Positions 48,089-60,500 of a DNA stretch of 64,000 nucleotides are shown piece by piece (position 1 is the stretch's first letter; each line of letters opens with the position of its first letter). The position numbers were made by a program, and so were the translations under genes. A model generated the notes under the pieces. It saw nothing but the letters and a program-made list of their open reading frames with translations. It made no database searches and was not told where the DNA came from. This stretch comes from Colletes latitarsis (Eukaryota; Arthropoda; Insecta; Hymenoptera; Colletidae). The DNA lies in contig NW_027488366.1 of the NCBI RefSeq assembly GCF_051014445.1, positions 16,324,001 to 16,388,000 of the forward strand, in the 5' to 3' direction.

Positions 48089-51000
48089 TTTAATGGACGG
48101 TTTCAGTGTGGTACCACACTACTTCGTGATCCAAACCAGAAAAAACCCAGGATCTGTTCAACAAGTATGTGAAAAACGCGAAACTGTGAGCCTGATGAGG
48201 GCAAATCTTAGACCTATCCCAGACCTAAGATGCGTTGTCCTCTAAAATATTTATCCAGACCAGGTTTCATTGAATGTTTCAGTGTGGAACCACTTTACTA
48301 CGTGATCCAATCCAGAAATAGCCCAGGATCTAGCCATGAAGTATGAGAAATATGCGAAAGTATGAGCCTGATGAGGGCATATCCTAGACCTAACCCAGAC
48401 CTAACATGCGTTATCCTCTAAAATATTTATCAAGACCAGGTTTAATTGAATGTTTCAGTGTGGTACCACATTACTATGTGATCCAAACCAGAAAATAACG
48501 CAGGATCTGTTCAACGAGTATGTGAAGTGTGGGAATGTATGAGTCTGATCAGTGAAAATCTCAGGCCTTACCTAGATCTAACTTGCGTTGTCCTCTAAAA
48601 TATTGATGGAAACCAGGTTTCATTGACTGTTTCAGTGTGGTACTACGTTACTACGTGATGCAATCCAGAAATAGCCCAGGATCTAGCCATGAAGTATGAG
48701 AAATATGCGAAAGTATGAGCCTGATGAGGGCATATCCTAGACCTAACCCAGACCTAACATGCGTTATCCTCTAAAATATTTATCAAGACCAGGTTAGTTG
48801 AATGTTTCAGTGCGGTACCACATTACTACGTGATCCAAACCAGAAAGGACCCAGGATCCGTTCAACAAGTATGTGAAGAATGCGAATGTATGAGTCTGAT
48901 CAGTGAAGATCTCAGGCCTTACCTAGATCTAACTTGCGTTGTCCTCTAAAATATTGATGGAAACCAGGTTTCATTGACTGTTTCAGTGTGGTACTACGTT
49001 ACTACGTGATGCAATCCAGAAAAAGCCCAGTGTCTAGCCATCAAGTATGAGACATATGCGAAAGAATGAGCCTGATGAGGGCAAATCCTAGACCTAACCC
49101 AGGGGTAACATGCGTTATCCTCTAAAATATTTATCAAGACCAGGTTTAATTGAATGTTTCAGTGTGGTACCACATTACTATGTGATCCAAACCAGAAAAT
49201 AACGCAGGATCTGTTCAACGAGTATGTGAAGTGTGCGAAAGTATGAGCCTGATGAGGGCAAATCCCAGACCTATCCCAGACCTAACATGCGTTATCCTCT
49301 AAAATATTTATCAAGACCAGGTTTAATTGATTGTTTCAGTGTGGAGCCACATTACTACGTGATCCAAACCAGAAAAAACCCAGGATCCGTTCAACAAGTA
49401 TGTGAAGAATGCGAAAGTATGAGTCTGATGAGTGAAAATCCCAGGCCTGACCTAGACCTAACGTGCGTTATCCTCTAAAATATTGAGCGAAACCAGGATT
49501 AATGGACTGTTTCAGTGCGGTACCACACTACTACGTGATTCAAACCTGAAAAAACCCAGGATCCGTTCAACAAGTATGTGAAGTGTGCGAAAGTATGAGC
49601 CTGCTGAGAGCAAATCCCAGACCTAACCTAGACCTAACATGAATTATTCTCTAAAATATTGGTCGAAACCAGGTTTAATTGACTGTTTCAGTGTGGTCCC
49701 ACAATACTACGTGACCCAAACCAGAAAAAACCCAGGATCCGTTCAACAAGTATGTGAAGAATGCGAAAGTATGAGTCTGATGAGTGAAAAAACCAGACCT
49801 GACCAAGACCAAACATGCGTTATCCTCTAAAATATTGAGCGAAACCAGGTTTAATGGACTGTTTCAGTGTGGTACCACATTACTATGTGATCCAAACCAG
49901 AAAATAACCCAGGATCTGTTCAACGAGTATGTGAAGTGTGCGAAAGTATGAGTCTGATGAGGGCAAATCCCAGACCTATCCCAGACCTAACATGCGTTAT
50001 CCTCTAAAATATTTATCAAGACCAGGTTTAGTTGATTGTTTCAGTGTGGACCCACATAACTACGTGATCCAAACCAGAAAAAACCCAGGATCCGTTCAAC
50101 AAGTATGTGAAGAATGCGAAAGTATGAGTCTGATGAGTGAAAAAACCAGGCCTGACCTAGATCTAACATGCGTTATCCTCTAAAATATTGAGCGAAACCA
50201 GGTTTAATGGACTGTTTCAGTGTGGTACCACACTACTACGGGATCCAAACCAGAAAAAACCCAGGATCTGTTGATCAAGTATGTGAAAAACGCGACACTA
50301 TGAGCCTGATGTGGGCAAATCCCAGACCTATCCCAGACCTAACTTGCGTTGTCCTCTAAAATATTTATCAAGACCAGGTTTAATTGAATGTTTCAGTGTG
50401 GTACCACATTACTATGTGATCCAAACCAGAAAATAACGCAGGATCTGTTCAACGAGTATGTGAAGTGTGCGAAAGTATGAGCCTGATGAGGGCAAATCCC
50501 AGACCTATCCCAGACCTGACATGCGTTATCCTCTAAAATATTTATCAAGACCAGGTTTAATTGATTGTTTCAGTGTTGACCCACATTACTACGTGATCCA
50601 AACCAGAAAAAACCCAGGATCCGTTCAACAAGTATGTGAAGAATGCGAAAGTATGAGTCTGATGAGTGAAAATCGCAGGCCTGACCTAGACCTAACATGC
50701 GCTATCCTCTACAATATTGAGCGAAACCAGGTTTAATGGACTGTTTCAGTGTGGTCCCACATTACTACGTGACCCAAACCAGAAAAAACCCAGGATCTGT
50801 TCAACTAGTATGTGAAAAACGCGAAAGTATGAGCCTGATGAGGGCAAATCCCAGACCTATCCCAGTCCTAACTTGCGTTATCCTCTAAAATATTGATCGA
50901 AACCAGGTTTAATTGAATGTTTCAGTGTGGTACCACATTACTATGTGATCCAAACCAGAAAATAACCCAGGATCTGTACAACGAGTATGTGAAGTGTGCG

Positions 51001-53853
51001 AAAGTATGAGTCTGATGAGGTCAAATCCCAGACCAATCCCAGACTTAACTTGCGTTCTCCTCTAAAATATTAATCGAAACCAGGTTTAATCGACTGTTTC
51101 AGTGTGGAACCACATTACTCCGTGATCCAAACCAGAAAAAACCCAGGATCAGTTCAACAAGTATGTGAAAAATGCGAAAGTATTAGCCTGATGTGGGCAA
51201 ATCCTAAACGTAACCCAGACCTAACATACGTTATCCTCTAAAATATTTATCTAGACCAGGTTTAATTGAATGTTTCAGCGTGGTACCACATTACTACGTG
51301 ATACAATCCGAAAATAGCCCAGGATCTAGCCATGAAGTATGAGAAATATGCGAAAGTATGAGCCTGATGAGGGCAAATCCTAGACCTAACCCAGACCTAA
51401 CATGCGTTATCCTCTAAAATATTTATCAAGACCAGGTTTAATTGAATGTTTCAGTGTGGTACCACATTAATATGTGATCCAAACCAGAAATTAACCCAGG
51501 ATCTGTTCAACGAGTATGTGAAGTGTGCGAAAGTATGAGTCTCATGAGGGCAAATCCCAGACCTATCCCAGACCTAACATGCGTTATCCTCTAATATATT
51601 TATCAAGACCAGGTTTAATTGACAGTTTTAGTGTGGTACCACATTACTACGTGAGCCAAACCAGAAAAAACCTAGGATCCGTTCAAGTAGTATGTGAAGA
51701 ATGCGAAAGTATGAGTGTGATGAGAGAAAATCCCAGGCCTGACCTAGACCTAACATGCGTTATCCTCTAAAATATTGAGCGAAACCAGTTTTAATGGACA
51801 GTTTCCGTGTGGTACAACACTACTACGGGATCCAAACCAGAAAAAACCCAGGATCTGTTCAACGAGTATGTGAAAAACGCGAAAGTATGAGCCTGATGAG
51901 GGCAAATCCCAGGGCTAACCTAGACCTAACATGCGTTATCCTCTAAAATATTGATCCAAACCAGGTTTAATGGACAGTTTCAGTGTGGTACAACACTACT
52001 ACGTGATAGAAACCAGAAAAAACCCAGGATCTGTTCAACAAGTATGTGAAAAACGCGAAAGTATGAGCCTGATGAGGGCGAATCCCAGACCTATGCCAGT
52101 CCTAACTTGCGTTATCCTCTAAAATATTGATCGAAACCAGGTTTAATTGACTGTTTCAGTGCGGTACCACATTACTACGTCATACAATCCAGAAACAGCC
52201 CAGGATCTAGCCCTCAAGTATGAGAAATATGCGAAAGAATGTGCCTGATGAGAGCAAATCCCAGACCTAACCTAGACCTAACATGAATTATTCTCTAAAA
52301 TATTGATCGAAACCAGGTTTAATTGACTGTTTCAGTGTTGTACTTCATTACTACGTGATGCAATCCAGAAAAAACCCAGGATCTAGCCATCAAGTATGAG
52401 AAATATGCGAAAGAATGAGCCTGATGAGGGCAAATCCTGGACCTAACCCAGACCTAACTTGCGTTATCCTCTAAAATGTTTATCAAGACCAGGTTTAACT
52501 GAATGTTTCAGTGTAGTATCACACTACTACGTGATCCAAACCAGAAAAAACCCAGGATCCGTTCAACAAGTATGTGAAAAACGCGAAAGTATGAGCCTGA
52601 TGAGAGCAAATCCCAGACCTATCCCAGACCTAACTTGCGTTGTCCTCTAAAATATTGATGGAAACCAGGTTTAGTTGACTGTTTCAGTGTTGTACTTCAT
52701 TACTACGTGATGCAATCCTGAAAAAGCCCAGGATCTAGCCATCAAGTATGAGAAATATGCGAAAGAATGAGCCTGATGGGAGCAAATCCCAGACCTAACC
52801 TAGACCTAACATGAATTATTCTCTAAAATATTAGTCGAAACCAGGTTTAATTGACTGTTTCAGTGTGGAACCACATTACTACGTGATCCAAACCAGAAAA
52901 TAACCCAGGATCTGTTCAACGAGTATGTGAAGTGTGCGAAAGTATGAGTCTGATGAGGGCAAATCCCAGACCTATCCCAGACCTAACATGCGTTATCCTC
53001 TAAAATATTTATCAAGACCAGGTTTAATTGATTGTTTCAGTGTGGGCCCACATAACTACGTGATCCAAACCAGAAAAAACCCAGGATCCGTTCAACAAGT
53101 ATGTGAAGAATGCGAAAGTATGAGTCTGATGAGTGAAAAAACCAGGCCTGACCTAGACCTAACAAGCGTTATCCTCTAAAATATTGAGCGAAACCAGGAT
53201 TAATGGACTGTTTCAGTGTGGTACCACACTACTACGGGATCTAAACCAGAAAAAACCCAGTATCTGTTCAACAAGTATGTGAAAAACGCGACAGTATGAG
53301 CCTGATGTGGGCAAATCCCAGACCTATCCCAGACCTAACTTGCGTTGTCCTCTAAAATATTGATGGAAACCAGGTTTAATTGACTGTTTCAGTGTTGTAC
53401 TTCATTACTACGTGATGCAATCCAGAAAAAGCTCAGGATCTATTCATCAAGTATGAGAAATATGCGCAAGAATGAGCCTGATGGGAGCAAATCCCAGACC
53501 TATCCCAGACCTAACTTGCGACATCCTCCAAAATATTGATCGAAACCAGGTTTAATTGACTGTTTTAGTGTGGTACCACACTACTACGGGATCTAAACCA
53601 GAAAAAACCCAGTATCTGTTCAACAAGTATGTGAAAAACGCGACAGTATGAGCCTGATGAGGGCAAATCTTAGACCTAACCCGGACCTAAGATGCGTTAT
53701 CCTCTAAAATATTTATCCAGACCAGGTTTCATTGAATGTTTCAGTGTGGTACCACTTTACTACGTGATCCAATCCAGAAATAGCCCAGGATCTAGCCATG
53801 AAGTGTGAGAAATATGCGATAGTAAGAGCCTGATGAGGGCAATGCCTAGACCT

Positions 53854-53867
53854 ATCCCAGACCTAAC
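53854..53867. repeat. Target-site duplication, left of insert 4
   Basis: 'atcccagacctaac', preceded by 'aatgcctagacct', a slightly altered version of the usual left flank. Confidence 0.92.
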
Positions 53868-54294
53868 TTTTTTTATTTTTTTTTTTTTTTTTTTGTCGTG
53901 GGGAAAATCTTCGAAAGACTCCCTCCCACCTCCTTGGGGAGAGGTGGGAGAGGTGTGTGGGATTCCCCGCGCCCGTACAACGACAGGCGCGGGACCTACC
54001 CACTAAAAACCCCACGGTGACCCTTCGGCACGCTTTGGGAGGATACCGGGAATCGCTCGAAGCATTCTTCCGGTATCTTCCCCGTGCCCGCGCTTTCGCG
54101 CCTATCCCCCGGGGGGACAATCGGTCCCCCCAGTAGACACACTGCCTCATAGCGGCGGGACGGGGCCACTCCATCCCGCCGCTATCCGTCCCGGGGCCGC
54201 GTTTAGTGGCGGCTGCGAGCCCCAACTCGCAACCGCCCGAGACCCCGTTTCCACCCCTCGGCGGCCGGGCGTTCACGGCCGCACCAGACCGCCG
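53868..54294 (-). mobile_element. Insert 4: retroelement copy with interrupted poly(T)
   Basis: This copy is 427 bp. The tail is 7 T, one A, then 19 T (53868-53894). It shares the 'ctcccacctccttgggg' hairpin-A form with insert 3, and it has its own changes ('gagaggtgtg', 'tatcttcccc', 'cgcctatcc', 'cccgagaccc', 'gttcacggcc'). The last of these changes the minus-strand ATG of the shared open frame to GTG, which argues that the frame is not maintained. Confidence 0.88.
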
Positions 54295-54308
54295 ATCCCA
54301 GACCTAAC
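54295..54308. repeat. Target-site duplication, right of insert 4
   Basis: Second copy of 'atcccagacctaac'; the satellite resumes in phase. Confidence 0.92.
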
Positions 54309-54716
54309 TTGCGTTATCCTCTAAAATATTGATCGAAACCAGGTTTAATTGACTGTTTCAGCGTGGTACCACATTACTACGTGATACAATGCAGAAACAG
54401 CCCAGGATCTAGCCATGAAGTATGAGAAATATGCGAAAGTATGAGCCTGATGAGGGCAAATCCCAGACCTATCCCAGACCTAACATGCGTTATCCTCTAA
54501 AATATTTATCAAGACCAGATTTAATTGAATGTTTCAGTGTGGTACCACATTACTACGTGATCCAAACCAGAAAAAACACAGGATCCGTTCAACAAGTATG
54601 TGAAGAATGCGAATGTATGAGTCTGATCAGTGAAAATCTCAGGCCTTACCTAGACCTAACTTGCGTTGTCCTCTAAAATATTGATGGAAACCAGGTTTCA
54701 TTGACTGTTTCAGTGT

Positions 54717-55773
54717 GGTACTACATTACTACGTGATGCAATCCAGAAAAAGCCCAGGATCTAGCCATCAAGTATGAGAAATATGCGAAAGAATGAGCCT
54801 GATGAGGGCAAATCCCAGACCTATCCCAGACCTAACATGCGTTATCCTCTAAAATATTGGTCGAAACCAGGTTTAATTGACTGTTTCAGTGTGGTCCCAC
54901 ATTACTACGTGATCCAAACCAGAAAAAACGCAGGATCCGTTCAACAAGTATGTGAAGAATGCGGATGTATGAGTCTGATGAGGGCAAATCCCAGACCTAT
55001 CCCAGACCTAACTTGCGTTATCCTCTAAAATATTGATCGAAAGCAGGGTTAATTGACTGTTTCAGTGTGGTACCACATTACTACGTGATCCAATCCAGAA
55101 ATAGCCCAGGATCTAGCCATGAAGTATGAGAAATATGCGAAAGTATGAGTCTGATGAGGGCAAATCCCAGACCTATCCCAGACCTAACTTGCGTTATCCT
55201 CTAAAATATTGATCGAAACCAGGTTTAATCGACTGTTTCTGTGTGGAACCACATTACTACGTGATCCAAACCAGAAAAAACCCAGGATCAGTTCAACAAG
55301 TATGTGAAAAACGCGAAAGTATTAGCCTGATGAGGGCAAATCCTAAACGTAACACAGACCTAACATACGTTATCCTCTAAAATATTTATCAAGACCAGGT
55401 TTAACTGAATGTTTCAGCGTGGTACCACATTACTACGTGATACAATCCGAAAATAGCCCAGGATCTAGCCATGAAGTATGAGAAATATGCGAAAGTATGA
55501 GCCTGATGAGGGCAAATCCTAGACCTAACCCAGACCTAACATGCGTTATCCTCTAAAATATTTATCAAGACCAGGTTTAATTGAATGTTTCAGTGTGGTA
55601 CCACATTACTATGTGATCCAAACTAGAAAATAACCCAGGATCCGTTCAACAAGTATGTGAAGAATGCGAAAGTATGAGTGTGATGAGTGAAAATCCCAGG
55701 CCTGACCTAGACCTAACATGCGTTATCCTCTAAAATATTGAGCGAAACCAGGTTCAATGGACTGTTTCAGTGT
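54717..55773 (+). repeat. 1057-bp triplication, unit 1 (six monomers)
   Basis: The first of three tandem units at a 1057-bp spacing. Shared markers are 'gaatgcgga', 'gaaagcagggttaattg', 'tttctgtgtggaacc', 'aacgtaacacagacc' and 'aactagaaaataacc'. This unit has 'cggatgtatg' where the other two have 'cggaagtatg'. Confidence 0.88.
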
Positions 55774-56830
55774 GGTACTACATTACTACGTGATGCAATC
55801 CAGAAAAAGCCCAGGATCTAGCCATCAAGTATGAGAAATATGCGAAAGAATGAGCCTGATGAGGGCAAATCCCAGACCTATCCCAGACCTAACATGCGTT
55901 ATCCTCTAAAATATTGGTCGAAACCAGGTTTAATTGACTGTTTCAGTGTGGTCCCACATTACTACGTGATCCAAACCAGAAAAAACGCAGGATCCGTTCA
56001 ACAAGTATGTGAAGAATGCGGAAGTATGAGTCTGATGAGGGCAAATCCCAGACCTATCCCAGACCTAACTTGCGTTATCCTCTAAAATATTGATCGAAAG
56101 CAGGGTTAATTGACTGTTTCAGTGTGGTACCACATTACTACGTGATCCAATCCAGAAATAGCCCAGGATCTAGCCATGAAGTATGAGAAATATGCGAAAG
56201 TATGAGTCTGATGAGGGCAAATCCCAGACCTATCCCAGACCTAACTTGCGTTATCCTCTAAAATATTGATCGAAACCAGGTTTAATCGACTGTTTCTGTG
56301 TGGAACCACATTACTACGTGATCCAAACCAGAAAAAACCCAGGATCAGTTCAACAAGTATGTGAAAAACGCGAAAGTATTAGCCTGATGAGGGCAAATCC
56401 TAAACGTAACACAGACCTAACATACGTTATCCTCTAAAATATTTATCAAGACCAGGTTTAACTGAATGTTTCAGCGTGGTACCACATTACTACGTGATAC
56501 AATCCGAAAATAGCCCAGGATCTAGCCATGAAGTATGAGAAATATGCGAAAGTATGAGCCTGATGAGGGCAAATCCTAGACCTAACCCAGACCTAACATG
56601 CGTTATCCTCTAAAATATTTATCAAGACCAGGTTTAATTGAATGTTTCAGTGTGGTACCACATTACTATGTGATCCAAACTAGAAAATAACCCAGGATCC
56701 GTTCAACAAGTATGTGAAGAATGCGAAAGTATGAGTGTGATGAGTGAAAATCCCAGGCCTGACCTAGACCTAACATGCGTTATCCTCTAAAATATTGAGC
56801 GAAACCAGGTTCAATGGACTGTTTCAGTGT
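55774..56830 (+). repeat. 1057-bp triplication, unit 2
   Basis: Nearly identical to unit 1. The junction at about 55741-55780 joins an E-type head with 'ggttcaatgg' to a 'ggtactacatt' body, within the shared 'ctgtttcagtgtggtac'. Confidence 0.88.
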
Positions 56831-57535
56831 GGTACTACATTACTACGTGATGCAATCCAGAAAAAGCCCAGGATCTAGCCATCAAGTATGAGAAATATGC
56901 GAAAGAATGAGCCTGATGAGGGCAAATCCCAGACCTATCCCAGACCTAACATGCGTTATCCTCTAAAATATTGGTCGAAACCAGGTATAATTGACTGTTT
57001 CAGTGTGGTCCCACATTACTACGTGATCCAAACCAGAAAAAACGCAGGATCCGTTCAACAAGTATGTGAAGAATGCGGAAGTATGAGTCTGATGAGGGCA
57101 AATCCCAGACCTATCCCAGACCTAACTTGCGTTATCCTCTAAAATATTGATCGAAAGCAGGGTTAATTGACTGTTTCAGTGTGGTACCACATTACTACGT
57201 GATCCAATCCAGAAATAGCCCAGGATCTAGCCATGAAGTATGAGAAATATGCGAAAGTATGAGTCTGATGAGGGCAAATCCCAGACCTATCCCAGACCTA
57301 ACATGCGTTATCCTCTAAAATATTGATCGAAACCAGGTTTAATCGACTGTTTCAGTGTGGTACCACATTACTATGTGATCCAAACTAGAAAATAACCCAG
57401 GATCCGTTCAACAAGTATGTGAAGAATGCGAAAGTATGAGTGTGATGAGTGAAAATCCCAGGCCTGACCTAGACCTAACATGCGTTATCCTCTAAAATAT
57501 TGAGCGAAACCAGGTTCAATGGACTGTTTCAGTGT
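56831..57535 (+). repeat. 1057-bp triplication, unit 3, internally shortened
   Basis: This follows unit 2 to about 57300, then skips about two monomers and resumes at the 'aactagaaaataacc' marker (57383; offset 704 from 56679 instead of 1057). It then leaves the pattern at 'tgtggttcaacac'. It also has the private change 'ccaggtataattg'. Confidence 0.8.
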
Positions 57536-60500
57536 GGTTCAACACTACTACGGGATCCAAACCAGAGAATACCCAGGATCTGTTCAACAAGTAAGTGAAA
57601 ACCGCGAATGTATGAGCCTGATGAGGGCAAATCCCAGACCTATCCCAGACCTAACTTGCGTTGTCCTCTAAAATATTGATTGAAACCAGGTTTAATTGAC
57701 TGTTTCAGTGTTGTACTTCATTACTACGTGATGCAATCCAGAAAAAGCCCAGGATCTAGCCATCAAGTATGAGAAATATGCGAAAGAATGAGCCTGATGG
57801 GAGCAAATCCCAGACCTAACCTAGACCTAACATGAATTATTCTCTAAGATATTGGTCGTTACCAGGTTTAATTGACTGTTTCAGTGTGGAACCACATTAC
57901 TACGTGATCCAAACCAGAAAAAACCCAGGATCAGTTCAACAAGTATGTGAAGAACGCGAAAGTATGAGTCTGATGAGTGAAAAGCCCAGGCCTGACCTAG
58001 ACCTAACATGCGTTATCCTCTAAAATATTGAGCGAAACCAGGTTTAATGGACTGTTTCAGTGTGGTACCACACTACTATGGGATCCAAACCAGAAAAAAC
58101 CCAGGATCTGTTCAACAAGTATGTGAAAAACGCGAAACTGTGAGCCTGATGAGAGCAAATCCCAGACCTATCCCAGACCTAACTTGCGTTGTCCTCTAAA
58201 ATATTGATTGAAACCAGGTTTAATTGACTGTTTCAGTGTTGTACTTCATTACTACGTGATGCAATCCAGAAAAAGCCCAGGATCTAGCCATCAAGTATGA
58301 GAAATATGCGAAAGAATGAGCCTGATGGGAGCAAATCCCAGACCTAACCAAGACCTAACATGAATTATTCTCTAAAATATTTATCAAGACCAGGTTTAAT
58401 TGATTGTTTCAGTGTGGACCCACATAACTACGTGATCCAAACCAGAAAAAACCCAGGATCCGTTCAACAAGTATGTGAAGAATGCGAAAGTATGAGTCTG
58501 ATGAGTGAAAAAACCAGGCCTGACGTAGACCTAACATGCGTTATGCTCTAAAATATTGAGCGAAACCAGGTTTAATGGACTGTTTCAGTGTGGTACCACA
58601 CTACTACGTGATCCAAACCAGAAAAAACCCAGGATCCGTTCAACAAGTATGTGAAGTGTGCGAAAGTATGAGCCTGATGAGAGCAAATCCCAGACCTAAC
58701 CTATACCTAACATGAATTATTCACTAAAATATTGGTCGAAACCAGGTTTAATTGACTGTTTCAGTGTGGTCCCACATTACTACGTGACCCAAACCAGAAA
58801 AAACCCAGGATCCATTCAACAAGTATGTGAAGAATGCGAAAGTATGAGTCTGATGAGTGAAAAAACCAGGCCTGACCTAGACCTAACATGCGTTATCCTC
58901 TAAAATATCGAGCGAAACCAGGTTTAATGGACTGTTTCAGTGTGGTGCCACACTACTACGGGATCCAAACCAGAAAAAACCCAGCATCTGTTCAACTAGT
59001 ATGTGAAAAACACGAAAGTATGAGCCTGATGAGGGCAAATCTCAGACCTATCCCAGACCTAACTTGCGTTATCCTCTAAAATATTGGTCGAAACCAGGTT
59101 TAATTGAATGTTTCAGTGTGGTACCACATTACTATGTCATCCAAACCAGAAAATAACCCAGGATCTGTACAACGAGTATGTGAAGTGTGCGAAAGTATGA
59201 GTCTGATGAGGTCAAATCCCAGACCAATCCCAGACTTAACTTGCGTTATCCTCTAAAATATTGAGCGAAACCAGGTTTAATGGACTGTTTCAGTGTGGTA
59301 CCACACTACTTCGTGATCGAAACCAGAAAAAACCCAGGATCTGTTCAACAAGTATGTGAAAAACGCGAAACTGTGAGCCTGATGAGGGCAAATCTTAGAC
59401 CTAACCCAGACCTAAGATGCGTTATCCTCTAAAATATTTATCCAGACCAGGTTTCATTGAATGTTTCAGTGTGGTACCACATTACTACGTGATACAATGC
59501 GGAAACAGCCAAGGATCTAGCCATGAAGTATGAGAAATATGCGAAAATATGAGCCTGATGACGGCGAATCCTAGACGTAACCCAGACCTAACATGCCTTA
59601 TCCTCTAAAATATTTATCAAGACCAGGTTAGTTGAATGTTTCAGTGCGGTACCACATTACTACGTGATCCAAACCAGAAAGGACCCAGGATCCGTTCAAC
59701 AAGTATGTGAAGAATGCGAATGTATGAGTCTGATCAGTGAAAAACTCAGGCCTTACCTAGACCTAACTTGCGTTGTCCTCTAAAATATTGATGGAAACCA
59801 GGTTTCATTGACTGTTTCCGTGTGGTACTACGTTACTACGTGATGCAATCCAGAAAAAGCCCAGGATCTAGCCATCAAGTATGAGACATATGCGAAAGAA
59901 TGAGCCTGATGAGAGCAAATCCCAGACCTAACCTGGACCTTACATGTGTTATCCTCTAAAATATTGAGCGAAACCAGGTTTCATTGACTGTTTCAGTGTG
60001 GTACTACGTTACTAGGTGATGCAATCCAGAAAAAGCCCAGGATCTAGCCATCAAGTATGAGACATATGCGAAAGTATGAGCCTGATGAGGGCATATCCTA
60101 GACCTAACCCAGACCTCACATGCGTTATCCTCTAAAATATTGATCCAAACCAGGTTTAATGGACTGTTTCAGTGTGGTACCACACTACTACGGGATCCAA
60201 ACCAGAAAAAACCCAGGATCTGTTCAACAAGTACGTGAAAAACCCGAAAGTACGAGCCTGATGAGGGCAAATCCCAGACCTATCCCAGACCTAACTTGCG
60301 TTGTCCTCTAAAATATTGATTGAAACCAGGTTTAATTGACTGTTTCAGTGTTGTACTTCATTACTACGTGATGCAATCCAGAAAAAGCCCAGGATCTAGC
60401 CATCAAGTATGAGAAATATGCGAAAGAATGAGCCTGATGGGAGCAAATCCGAGACCTAACCTAGACCTAACATGAATTATTCTCTAAAATATTTATCAAG

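Larger units (their letters stand above)
41701..53867 (+). repeat. 176-bp satellite array, block 4
   Basis: This block is continuous satellite between inserts 3 and 4. It contains the 2112-bp repeat (44358-47892), the single-monomer duplication at 47737-48088 and a 1-bp loss near 48794 ('ccaggttagttg'). No non-satellite sequence is seen. Confidence 0.97.
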
